Source: Blautia sp.
GTDB lineage: Bacteria; Bacillota; Clostridia; Lachnospirales; Lachnospiraceae
Direction of reading: 5' to 3'
Assembly: GCA_017515325.1 (NCBI GenBank)
Contig: JAFWGA010000004.1
Coordinates: forward strand, 1 to 51,522
Length of the DNA: 51,522 bases
In this document: positions 39,313-46,403 of the stretch, piece after piece
Layout: each line of letters starts with the position of its first letter
How positions within the stretch are numbered: position 1 is the stretch's first letter
Translations under genes and position numbers: made by a program
The notes under the pieces: generated by a model
The model's input: the letters and a program-made list of their open reading frames with translations, nothing else
What the model was told of the DNA's origin: nothing
Databases searched by the model: none

Positions 39313-39356
39313 GTGTGCATGGTATTGCACAAGGCAATGCTTCCCACCATGCACAC
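39313..39356 (-). promoter_or_regulatory. Long inverted repeat in the leader of the giant gene
   Basis: GTGTGCATGGT (39313-39323) and ACCATGCACAC (39346-39356) form a perfect 11-bp inverted repeat. Inside it ATTGC (39324-39328) and GCAAT (39334-39338) extend the stem by five pairs, with an asymmetric bulge. It lies 60 bases upstream of the giant gene start and downstream of the terminator at 39394-39427. It could be an operator or a structured 5' leader. No T-run follows on the minus strand, so it is not an attenuator by itself. Confidence 0.7.
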
Positions 39357-39393
39357 ACATAGCAGGTAACCAATAGCTACCGGGTCGATACGC

Positions 39394-39427
39394 AAAAAAA
39401 CACTGGCATTGCTGCCGGTGTTTTTTT
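39394..39427. terminator. Bidirectional intrinsic terminator
   Basis: A 9-bp stem (ACACTGGCA at 39400-39408 with TGCCGGTGT at 39413-39421, including one G-T pair) has a 4-base loop and lies between an A-run and a T-run of seven each. On the minus strand it ends the long operon after the SH3-like gene and separates it from the giant gene. Confidence 0.88.
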
Positions 39428-39436
39428 GAAAACTCG

Positions 39437-39468
39437 CAACTGTTCCGTGACATGCTCCTTCACAGCTG
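39437..39468. repeat. Dispersed 32-bp palindrome, copy 2
   Basis: This stretch has the same length as 7027-7058 and is 23/32 identical to it. Extended arms GCAACTGT and ACAGCTGC pair at 7 of 8 positions. It lies between the last operon gene and the terminator, so it falls in the 3' untranslated region of the operon. Confidence 0.6.
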
Positions 39469-39556
39469 CGGAAACCCAATCTATTCTGTCAGACTTGAAG
39501 AGCTTGATCTGGCTCCCAAGCACAGACAGCCTATTGCAGGAGCCTTTCGGGTTCAG

Positions 39557-39907
39557 TTAATGCACATACTGCATATTAACATAGCCGTACATGATGCCTA
39601 ACGGGCCATCCTTGTAAGCCCAACCCCAGCCCCCAATACAATGAGTGCTGTGGATGCGGATCTTGTCTCCGTTCCTCCAGCCATAGTTATCAATCGCAGC
39701 TCCATTCGGCTGATCGCGCATGGCAAGGATGCCCATACCATTGGTGTTCGGCACCCCCTGAACCTCTCTGGTCAGAAAATTGTTCAGATAATGGAGATTA
39801 TCATTCTCATCATTCGGTCCAACTCCGCCGGCCACTCCTTCCAGGTCCTCATCTCCTAAAGCTGCACCAAACAGTTCGCTGTCAAAGCCAAAATTTTTTT
39901 CCGTCAT
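39557..39907 (-). CDS. Double-glycine-leader protein with SH3-like core
   Basis: A 116-residue protein. The first 28 residues look like a double-glycine leader ending DEDLEGVAGG, the type removed by C39-peptidase ABC exporters of bacteriocins and other peptides. The remainder (about 88 residues) contains a likely bacterial SH3-type fold at about 60-116, with AMRDQP, NGDKIRIHS, a GWGWAY strand and a final GYVNMQYV. A secreted cell-wall- or glycan-binding protein is plausible. No C39 exporter is in the window. The start at 39907 follows AAAGGGG. It is the last gene of the operon, after the S26-type peptidase gene. Both the leader and SH3 assignments are from pattern only. Confidence 0.7.
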   Translation of the reverse strand: MTEKNFGFDSELFGAALGDEDLEGVAGGVGPNDENDNLHYLNNFLTREVQGVPNTNGMGILAMRDQPNGAAIDNYGWRNGDKIRIHSTHCIGGWGWAYKDGPLGIMYGYVNMQYVH

Positions 39908-39993
39908 AGTAATACCCCTTTCTATTCTGTCTGATCTGTCTTCATGATCTTCTATCCATATATACGGACGACTGCAGGATAATCCACAACATC

Positions 39994-40464
39994 TCATTTT
40001 CTTTTTCTTCTTAGGAGATTCCCTTTTTTAAACCTGTCGAAGATATAAATGCACTTCAATATCCATGACCTGATAAGAAAAAGATCACACCAGAAAAAAA
40101 CATAGAGACGATAACGAAAGCCCTTCAGGGGAATTATCCTACCCTCACGGGTCAAAGCTGTCAAGACCCCAATGATCTGGCTGTCCCTGACCGGATATTC
40201 TGTCGTGAAACGATTATCCCCGCAGGCAACATAGCCATCTTCCTTCACCTGTATAATCCGGTGCAGGATATATTGGCCGCTGGCTCTCCTGTACAATGGG
40301 ATGTCGTATTTTTTCAGTCTCCCCCTGGGCTTTTCTATGACCAAAAGGTCTCGCCCGGAACGGATCAGGGGCTCCATACTATCCCCCACACTGTAATAAA
40401 CGATGCTTCCGTCCCGTTCGAGCACCTCCTCGAAGGACATTTTTTTCTCTTCCTGGCCGGCCAC
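39994..40464 (-). CDS. S24/S26-type signal peptidase-like protein
   Basis: A 156-residue protein with the serine-peptidase pattern GDSMEPLI (Ser29), ILHRII (His68) and ACGDNRF. A His in this place, rather than the Lys of SipS-type enzymes, is the pattern of SipW/ER-type signal peptidases. There is no N-terminal membrane anchor; a hydrophobic stretch near 115-145 may sit in the membrane. Homologues occur in peptide and polysaccharide loci with PqqD and HPr-kinase-like genes. It may mature a secreted product of this operon. The listed start is GTG with GGGAGG 10 bases upstream; an ATG at 40440 with AGGA upstream is an equal alternative. Confidence 0.75.
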   Translation of the reverse strand: MAGQEEKKMSFEEVLERDGSIVYYSVGDSMEPLIRSGRDLLVIEKPRGRLKKYDIPLYRRASGQYILHRIIQVKEDGYVACGDNRFTTEYPVRDSQIIGVLTALTREGRIIPLKGFRYRLYVFFWCDLFLIRSWILKCIYIFDRFKKGNLLRRKRK

Positions 40465-40466
40465 GC

Positions 40467-41858
40467 TTATTTCGCCTCCCGCAGCACAAAGAGAATGTTT
40501 TTATCCCCAGCGTCCATACGTGTCAGAATATTCTGGGTAATGGTAATACGGACTCCATTTCCCTGAGGAACGGCCTTCAGCGCTGTCCATGCGTGAACTT
40601 GTCCATTGCTGTTGTAGGAGCCCACAACGGCCACAAGCTTATCGCTTGCGCTAACCTGTTCCGGCAGACTGATCTGTGCCAGCAGGTCGCCATGACGGAA
40701 ATCATAGCCTGTGACATCACAGTCCATAACCTCCTCAATCTGCATCTTGTCAGGATTCACCGAGGGCAGGAGACGCTGGATCTCATTCCTCACCGACTGG
40801 CCAAAATAACTGACTGCGCTCCCTTTTTCCTGATAAACATAATTGGCTACCGCTTTGAATACCGTCATACTCCTTGGGCTAAGCTCTTCCACATGAAGGG
40901 AAAAGTTTTGTTGGGGCGCCGCTTCTGAAGCCACCTCCGGACGTACTCCCTGTTGGGCATATCCCTCAACCCTAACACGGACCATCTCGGTCACGGTAAT
41001 GCTTCCTACAACCCGCTCCACCTCCTGGTACACATATTGGTCTGCCGGAGCGGCTGCTGCCGTTTGCTGAGCCGCCGGACTGGTACCGTCTTCAAAGAGA
41101 AGCGCAAGGACGGAATTCTTGTTGTTTGCCATTGCCAATGCTTCCGGCGTCATATATACCACGATACTGTCACCGGTAGACTCGGCACGAAGGGCTTTCC
41201 AGTCCTGCGTTTCCTTAATGTTTTCCAGATTGGCAGAGCCGGATGCTTCAGCCTTTTCGCTGCCAAGAACTGCCACAACCTCCATGTCTGCAGGATAATC
41301 ATTGACAAAGCTCAAGGTGACAGGTTCCTCGGTGCCCGGAGTCAGCGGAGCTTTCTGTTGCTGTTCTTCATATCCCGAAACTGATATCGGAAGAACCTCC
41401 GTCAGCTTCAGATCATCCACGTCCACAGAAACCAACTCCTGAACCCTGGAACGGATGGTCTGCGCCGTCTCTGTCTGAGGATCTGAAACATACTCCATGA
41501 TGGGAGAACCCGTATAATTGACAAGCTCATAACTGTCATAATCTGTTGCCATTCCTCCGGTGGAATTCGTAGCCATACTGCCGAACTTGTCGGTACTCAT
41601 CCACTCCATCGGAGCCTGAATAAAGCCAAATTCCACCTGGTCATAAATGCTGCGGCGAAACAAAGAGGACACCGTTGTGGCTTCCCCGGTCTTAATCTGA
41701 TAGTAGCGCTCACTCGGTTTCTTCATTGACTGCAGCATGTATGAAGTGGTTCGATCAGGCACAGCCTGGACAGATACAGGGAGCAAGCATATTGCCGTCA
41801 ACACGGCTGCCATCCTGATCATCTTCACTTTTTTCAATGCCATCTTACATAAAATCAT
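40467..41858 (-). CDS. Secreted protein with duplicated domain, function unknown
   Basis: A 463-residue exported protein. Its signal peptide has a basic start, a hydrophobic core at about 15-30 and an Ala-x-Ala-like end at VQA. Two copies of one domain are visible, at about 132-257 and 348-463. Both contain a helix of the form R-x-x-[VI]-Q-x-L, then EV----V[ST]GY, VAV[LV]GS and W-AL[KR]A, and finish with a hydrophobic L-L strand. The linker between them is Ala/Gln-rich. No anchor is visible. It begins inside the end of the LCP gene (14-base overlap) with AGGGG upstream, so it is coupled to it. I do not recognise the family. Confidence 0.75.
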   Translation of the reverse strand: MILCKMALKKVKMIRMAAVLTAICLLPVSVQAVPDRTTSYMLQSMKKPSERYYQIKTGEATTVSSLFRRSIYDQVEFGFIQAPMEWMSTDKFGSMATNSTGGMATDYDSYELVNYTGSPIMEYVSDPQTETAQTIRSRVQELVSVDVDDLKLTEVLPISVSGYEEQQQKAPLTPGTEEPVTLSFVNDYPADMEVVAVLGSEKAEASGSANLENIKETQDWKALRAESTGDSIVVYMTPEALAMANNKNSVLALLFEDGTSPAAQQTAAAAPADQYVYQEVERVVGSITVTEMVRVRVEGYAQQGVRPEVASEAAPQQNFSLHVEELSPRSMTVFKAVANYVYQEKGSAVSYFGQSVRNEIQRLLPSVNPDKMQIEEVMDCDVTGYDFRHGDLLAQISLPEQVSASDKLVAVVGSYNSNGQVHAWTALKAVPQGNGVRITITQNILTRMDAGDKNILFVLREAK

Positions 41859-42954
41859 AGCTGTCCCCTGTATACTTTTCATAGAAAATCCGGCAAACGG
41901 TTTCTTTCAGATCATTTTCATCAGGATAGAACTCCATAAAGCCCTCTTCCCCAATCTTATGCTCTCCTTTGATCTGGACCATGTCCTCCCAGATATAATC
42001 TTTCCGTTTCCACAGATGATCCAGCAGTGTATCCGAAGACATATCTGTCAGGGTTACATCGTAAATGGTATTCAGCATCTTTTCCAGGTACTCATATCCC
42101 TGACTGGCCAAACCAACCTGAACCTGTTCCAGAAAAGCCTCCATGTACACCTTCTGACGCTCCATACGTTCCACATTCGTGCCGGAGCCTACCGTCATTC
42201 TTGCCCGAAGATAAGCTTCCGCCTGCTTTCCACTCAAGGTCACCGTTGTCCCACGAACCAAAGACGGATCCGAAGCAGTCAGATCGTCCACAATCTTTAC
42301 CGTCACGCCACCCACTGCATCATTGACCACCGGAATGTTTTCCATTTTCAATGACATATAATGATTGACAGGAACGCCTGTTAAAAGCCCACTGACAGCT
42401 TCCCCCGTATGAAGGCAGCTGTCAGTGTCATCTGTGCCAAAAGCATAAGAAAGGCATATCTGCGCAATCCGGCTCCCCGAAGGCTTTCCCATGATATTAG
42501 TCACGGAGATTTCGGTCATTGTGTCACGGTCGATCAAGATAGGAACAAAGCGATGATATTCATCATCCTCTGCCAAAAGAAGGAGGAAATCCGCCTGTCC
42601 GCCGTTTCTGGTAGGGAACATGTCCATCTCTTCTTCGTTCTCCTCCTGCAGATCGGTCCCGATCAAAAGGAGGGTACTGACCCGAAATCGCCGGGCATAT
42701 GTCGTACCGTCCGGCATGACCATGGTTTCCGGCTCATCCCTGCTAAGTACTTCTCTTTCCACAACAACTCCGGGGGATGAGCTGTTTCTTCTCTTTTCAA
42801 ACCTGCCGGCTATCACATACACAATGGCTCCCAAAATAATCATCAACAGTAAAAATACAATGAGTCGGCGTGTTGCCTTTCCAATATAATATCTCTTGTA
42901 TCTACCATGCCTGTGATGTCGGTGGCGCCTGTAGTGCCTGTGTCCTATGCTCAT
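41845..42954 (-). CDS. LytR-CpsA-Psr (LCP) family protein
   Basis: A 369-residue membrane-anchored LCP protein. These enzymes transfer glycopolymers from undecaprenyl phosphate to peptidoglycan or other acceptors. A single membrane segment lies at about 30-50, preceded by a cytoplasmic tail very rich in His, Arg and Tyr. LCP landmarks include LLLIGTD, GQADFLLLL, DRDTM, AVGGVTV and an R-x-R...R-x-x-RQ segment near 245-265, although several positions are drifted from the consensus. No good ribosome binding site precedes it; its start is five bases after the stop of the 52-aa peptide, suggesting coupling. It may attach the glycan made by the locus to the wall. Confidence 0.82.
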   Translation of the reverse strand: MSIGHRHYRRHRHHRHGRYKRYYIGKATRRLIVFLLLMIILGAIVYVIAGRFEKRRNSSSPGVVVEREVLSRDEPETMVMPDGTTYARRFRVSTLLLIGTDLQEENEEEMDMFPTRNGGQADFLLLLAEDDEYHRFVPILIDRDTMTEISVTNIMGKPSGSRIAQICLSYAFGTDDTDSCLHTGEAVSGLLTGVPVNHYMSLKMENIPVVNDAVGGVTVKIVDDLTASDPSLVRGTTVTLSGKQAEAYLRARMTVGSGTNVERMERQKVYMEAFLEQVQVGLASQGYEYLEKMLNTIYDVTLTDMSSDTLLDHLWKRKDYIWEDMVQIKGEHKIGEEGFMEFYPDENDLKETVCRIFYEKYTGDSYDFM

Positions 42955-42959
42955 AGCGA

Positions 42960-43118
42960 TTAATTAAACATGTTGGCTGTCGGGTCATAGTTCGGTACGC
43001 AGGAATAGACGCCACGGCAGCTAGAGGTCAGTATTCTTTCCTCATTCTCGTCAAAGGTAATGATTTCGGTTTCCGGAGTCTCATAAACCTTTTTCTCTTT
43101 TTCCTGTGAATTCGACAT
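42960..43118 (-). CDS. 52-aa Cys-containing peptide, possible modified-peptide precursor
   Basis: A small protein of 52 residues with an excellent ribosome binding site (AAAGGAGG, 8-base spacing). Its first half, KKVYETPETEIITF, is followed by ILTSSC. This leader pattern (K-K-x-Y-x-x-P...[ML]-T-S-x-x-C) is shared with the 370-aa protein encoded at 48528-49640. The short end holds two cysteines five residues apart (SCRGVYSC), then PNYDPTANMFN. Peptides of this layout are common in Clostridia and are often treated as ribosomal-peptide precursors. It lies between the nucleotidyltransferase and LCP genes, after a 231-base gap, so it may also have its own transcript. Confidence 0.75.
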   Translation of the reverse strand: MSNSQEKEKKVYETPETEIITFDENEERILTSSCRGVYSCVPNYDPTANMFN

Positions 43119-43349
43119 CAAATCGTCCTCCTTTTGAAAACAGTGCTGTCTACGAATGTTGCTCCAAATGTTGCTTTTTATAAGGATACGCACGAATTTG
43201 CTGCGGAAATTTGCCGCATACGCGGCGCAAACCCGGCGTTGTAAACAAATCAAAGCGAAAACGCTTTGCTCGTTTACTGTATATAAAACCACACGGAAAA
43301 ATGCCATGAATGTCATTCGTCCATGCAGGTGCAACCTAACGGATACGCC
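43119..43349. other. 231-base gap with repeat copy 2 and hairpins
   Basis: This gap interrupts an otherwise tightly packed operon. It carries the second copy of the dispersed repeat (43186-43254), a GCCGC/GCGGC hairpin at 43213-43226, a 7-bp CAAAGCG/CGCTTTG hairpin with a 4-base loop at 43251-43268, and a direct repeat AATGTTGCT near 43155-43175. No hairpin is followed by a T-run on the minus strand, so none is a clear terminator. An internal promoter for the 52-aa peptide is possible, but I could not place one. Confidence 0.55.
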
Positions 43350-44645
43350 CTACAGCCCCCATTCATCGAGCTGCCTTTTTCGTTCCTCGATCGCTTCCTT
43401 TTCCGGAAAAGCACGGGACATAAACCTTGCCGCGTCACCATAAACCAGGCGGAGTACAAGGCGTCTGACCCAGGCCGCCGGAAGAAGATAGGGTCTTCCT
43501 TTCAGAAATTCAAACCCCTTTAAATGCTGGAGCCTGCTGTACGGCAGAAAAACAGTCTTCACTACTCTCAAAGCCAGCAAGATGGAAGGTGGCAGTTTCC
43601 CCCGGGCTGCGGATAAGGTAATCTCGTTATCGTCATTCTCTTTATTTTCCAAGCCAAACAAGCCATCCCGAAATATTTTCAAAGTGGCTCTTTTCACAAA
43701 GTCTTCCGACAGGAGACGCACCCCCCTGTCTTCTTCGCTATCGTCATTCCTGCCCCATATCGCAGTTTTGTCCCTTACCTCAACGTCTTCGGATGAAGAT
43801 TCTGCTGCTTCACCAGCTGCATGGCCGAAGGCAGTATCCGTCTCCTTCCTCAGCGGGGAGGGAACATCAAACCAGATCTCAATCAAAGAAAGGACAGTCA
43901 AAGTAAAGCGATACATGCCCAGCTTTTTCAATTGTTCACTAAGCCAGTTCTCATCCAGCCTGACAGTTAAGATCACTGCAGCCAGATCCATGAAATGCCG
44001 AAAGCCCACTCCTGATTTCAGGAAATGCCGATACATATGGCAAATCAGATAAAGAAAATGAAAATTCCATTCCAGCTTACCCTGATTGAGAAATGGCTGG
44101 TAATGGTTAAAAAAATCCCTTTGGCAATCCGAGATCTCATCAGACTGATATAAGAGCATATCATGAAGCTCCACCAGCAAACCGTCTTTTCGATAATGCC
44201 ATTCCCAATCATCTCTCAGCTCAGGCTTTAAAGCAAAGCCCAGCAAGGAGAGAACCTCGCCGGCCTCCTTGCGCCGATTTGTCACCAGGTCCAGGTCACC
44301 CATCGTCCTGAGAAGAGGCTTGGGATAGCAATCCGCGACAGCCAGTCCTTTTACTGTGAAAACTTCTATCCCGGCTTCGCTGAATTTTTGCCTCAGCCGG
44401 CCGTCCAGAAAGCGGTATTGCAATGACTGATATGTCGCAGCATGATAAGCTTCCTCAAATAATTCTTTCTGCCCCATCCACTCTGCGCACTGGTCATAGA
44501 TGATTGCACTGACCTGATGCGTAAATGCATACTGCCATAGTTTTCTCCAGTCAAGCTCCTGCCGCCTGGAGCGCCTTCCATGAAGGTGATCAGAAAGTAT
44601 CTCAAGAAAAGCTGTCTGCTCACGGTCTGGTATCCGGATTCTCAT
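43350..44645 (-). CDS. Nucleotidyltransferase-fold family protein (PF14907-like)
   Basis: A 431-residue protein of the uncharacterised nucleotidyltransferase family. The signature is VKGLAVADCYP followed by LRTMGDLDLV, with Asp117 and Asp119 as likely metal ligands. Relatives occur beside HPr-kinase-like and PqqD-like genes in lasso-peptide and exopolysaccharide loci, where they may add nucleotides or act as sugar or phosphate transferases. The start at 44645 overlaps the CpsD gene by 26 bases; its ribosome binding site is weak (AGGA two bases before the ATG), and longer upstream frames are unlike the family. A charged insertion around residues 250-290 is rich in Glu and Ser and looks disordered. 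Confidence 0.75.
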   Translation of the reverse strand: MRIRIPDREQTAFLEILSDHLHGRRSRRQELDWRKLWQYAFTHQVSAIIYDQCAEWMGQKELFEEAYHAATYQSLQYRFLDGRLRQKFSEAGIEVFTVKGLAVADCYPKPLLRTMGDLDLVTNRRKEAGEVLSLLGFALKPELRDDWEWHYRKDGLLVELHDMLLYQSDEISDCQRDFFNHYQPFLNQGKLEWNFHFLYLICHMYRHFLKSGVGFRHFMDLAAVILTVRLDENWLSEQLKKLGMYRFTLTVLSLIEIWFDVPSPLRKETDTAFGHAAGEAAESSSEDVEVRDKTAIWGRNDDSEEDRGVRLLSEDFVKRATLKIFRDGLFGLENKENDDNEITLSAARGKLPPSILLALRVVKTVFLPYSRLQHLKGFEFLKGRPYLLPAAWVRRLVLRLVYGDAARFMSRAFPEKEAIEERKRQLDEWGL

Positions 44646-45402
44646 CTTCCTGTTTCTCTTTCTTTTTCCCAAAGAAGCCCTTTTTCCTTTTTTTGCCGAT
44701 TCCGTAGCCATAGCCATAACCATAGCCATAATATCGGCCAAAATAATATCCGGCTTCAATGCCTTCAGCCGGAACATTGTTCAGTACTGTCCCCAGCACG
44801 GGGCTTCCCGCGGCCGCAAGCTGATTGGAAACAGAGCGCAGCTTGCTTCTCGAAACCTTGTCAAACTGAACGACCAAAAGGGTACCGTCGCACCTGCGTG
44901 CTGCCTGAGCGGCATCGATAACCAAGCCTACCGGAGGCGTATCGACAAGGACGTAGTCATAGCTTTGGGCAAAAGAATCCAGAATCATCCCCAATCGATC
45001 GCTCCCCATCAGATGGACGGCATTCGATACCATACGGCCAATGGGAACATAAAAGGCATTGGGGATATTCGTTCCATACTGGATATCCTCAGCTTCACAT
45101 CTGCCGGCCAGATAATGAGCCAGTCCCTCTCCTTCCTCCTTTTTGAACACGATATCGTAACTCTGATTGTTTTGGGATTGTCTCAGGTCTGCGTCAACCA
45201 GGATTACCTTATGTCCCAACTGAGCTATCGTTCTTAAAAGGTTCATGCAGATCAGGCTTTTTCCCTCTGACGCATTACAGCTGGTGATCAGAATCTTTTT
45301 GATATCTGCCCCTGCAAAAGTCAGATTGGTTGCCAGTGTATTCAACGCTTCCTGAAACTGAAAAGAGCAGGTAGGAAAATTACCGATTTCACACTCTCTC
45401 AT
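44620..45402 (-). CDS. CpsD/CapB-type autophosphorylating tyrosine kinase
   Basis: A 260-residue bacterial tyrosine kinase ATPase domain. The Walker A loop is SCNASEGKS (PGEGKS is more usual), Walker A' is VILVDADLRQ and Walker B is VLVDTPP. The tail holds eight tyrosines in a YYFGRYYGYGYG-type cluster, the expected autophosphorylation region, followed by a Lys-rich end. It works with the membrane adaptor CpsC to control length and export of surface polysaccharide. The start at 45402 follows AGGAGG and overlaps the CpsC gene by 14 bases. No cognate CpsB-type phosphatase gene is in the window. Confidence 0.9.
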   Translation of the reverse strand: MRECEIGNFPTCSFQFQEALNTLATNLTFAGADIKKILITSCNASEGKSLICMNLLRTIAQLGHKVILVDADLRQSQNNQSYDIVFKKEEGEGLAHYLAGRCEAEDIQYGTNIPNAFYVPIGRMVSNAVHLMGSDRLGMILDSFAQSYDYVLVDTPPVGLVIDAAQAARRCDGTLLVVQFDKVSRSKLRSVSNQLAAAGSPVLGTVLNNVPAEGIEAGYYFGRYYGYGYGYGYGIGKKRKKGFFGKKKEKQEDENPDTRP

Positions 45403-46114
45403 TTTTCTTCCTCCTCTTTCGTCCAGGAATATTCTCGGAAGGAAGGACAGCAAGATTAGGTACCCCTAAGCATGCCTCCAGATCCTCTGCTGTGCGGATG
45501 CGATCCCGGAAAATATACAGAAGAGCAATGATGCCGACGGGAAACAGCATGCCCAGCACAAACCCTTCCATGACATCGAAACGCCTGAAGGCATTGATGG
45601 GACGGGTCGGTAAAAGAGCAGTGGAGACCATGGACGGTTCATCCGTCCCCATGATCCTGGCGATATATTTCTGAGATACCCTGGCGTATTCATTGGCTAC
45701 TTCCTGGGCCAGATGCGGATTCGGATAAGTGGCTGTGATCGTGATGATACGGGAATCGGTAGCTGCCTTTACGCTCACAGCATTTCCGACGGTGCTGTAT
45801 GGTCCTTCCATCTGAAGGTTTTGCATGACCTTTTCCTGGACAACCCAGGTAGTCAGAATCTCCTCATAGTCATATTTCAATTCCGACCCGATATTCAGAA
45901 GAGAGGAATTCAGCGTAATCCCCTGTGCATTCAGAGCATATAGCTTACATGTCGCAGTATAGTAGGGTGTCACCATACGGAGACGATAATACCCCATGGC
46001 TGAAGCTCCCAGAACAGCACAAAACAGAATCAGCTTGTACTTTGCCAATACTGCAAAAAAAAGCCCCTGCAGATCCAGTTCTCTCCTGTTGGTACTTTTG
46101 TCATTTACCGGCAT
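45389..46114 (-). CDS. CpsC/Wzz-type chain-length regulator
   Basis: A 241-residue membrane protein with segments at about 26-45 and 180-200 and an extracytoplasmic loop between them, the normal Gram-positive Wzz/CpsC layout. The cytoplasmic end RTAEDLEACLGVPNLAVLP matches the part that activates CpsD. It controls polymer length and export together with the kinase encoded next. GGAGGA overlaps the stop of the PqqD-like gene three bases upstream, so translation of the peptide-modification and export genes is coupled. Confidence 0.9.
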   Translation of the reverse strand: MPVNDKSTNRRELDLQGLFFAVLAKYKLILFCAVLGASAMGYYRLRMVTPYYTATCKLYALNAQGITLNSSLLNIGSELKYDYEEILTTWVVQEKVMQNLQMEGPYSTVGNAVSVKAATDSRIITITATYPNPHLAQEVANEYARVSQKYIARIMGTDEPSMVSTALLPTRPINAFRRFDVMEGFVLGMLFPVGIIALLYIFRDRIRTAEDLEACLGVPNLAVLPSENIPGRKRRKKNERV

Positions 46115-46117
46115 AGG

Positions 46118-46378
46118 CTATTCCTCCAGGGCATGTATGCTGCGCAGTTTATCCAGGATGCTGTCCACATCCTTGGCAACGACCTCTTCCGGGGCGTCAT
46201 AAGCTTCCAGCATCGAAGCAATGACCTTTTCCCTCGTAGTTTCTTTTTTCAGTAGATCCACGATGGCTCCGGCCGTTTCATTACTGCGCATAAACCCCCG
46301 GAAAGCCTCCGGGTTCATGGATACCAGGAACTGGGTACTGCCCAACTCCTGTACTACAAAGTCTTCTTTCAGTTTCAT
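46118..46378 (-). CDS. PqqD-like peptide-binding protein
   Basis: An 86-residue protein of the PqqD type: an N-terminal two- or three-stranded sheet (FVVQELGSTQFLVS), then helices with TAGAIVDLL and a final DVDSILDKL helix. PqqD domains bind the leader of a precursor peptide and present it to a radical SAM enzyme. The start at 46378 follows AGGAGA; a longer frame exists but has no such site. It sits between the HPr-kinase-like and CpsC genes and close to the radical SAM gene, so it is the probable leader-recognition subunit. PqqD relatives paired with HPr-related kinases also occur in exopolysaccharide loci. Confidence 0.85.
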   Translation of the reverse strand: MKLKEDFVVQELGSTQFLVSMNPEAFRGFMRSNETAGAIVDLLKKETTREKVIASMLEAYDAPEEVVAKDVDSILDKLRSIHALEE

Positions 46379-46403
46379 GATATTCTCCTGTGCCCGCGTT
46401 CCG

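Larger units (their letters stand above)
39254..39556. other. Intergenic region between the giant gene and the SH3-like gene
   Basis: This 303-base gap holds, reading leftward, the dispersed palindrome at 39437-39468, the terminator at 39394-39427, the inverted repeat at 39313-39356 and the ribosome binding site of the giant gene. A promoter for the giant gene is expected between 39257 and 39393, but no convincing -35/-10 pair was found. A weak extended -10 of the form TGCTATGTG lies near 39360. No extra gene was seen. Confidence 0.6.

Noticed and set aside
39254-39373. Upstream extension of the giant protein by 40 residues from a TTG codon
   Set aside because: The extension crosses the inverted repeat, has no ribosome binding site and would hide the signal peptide. 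The ATG at 39253 has AAGGAGTG at 8 bases.
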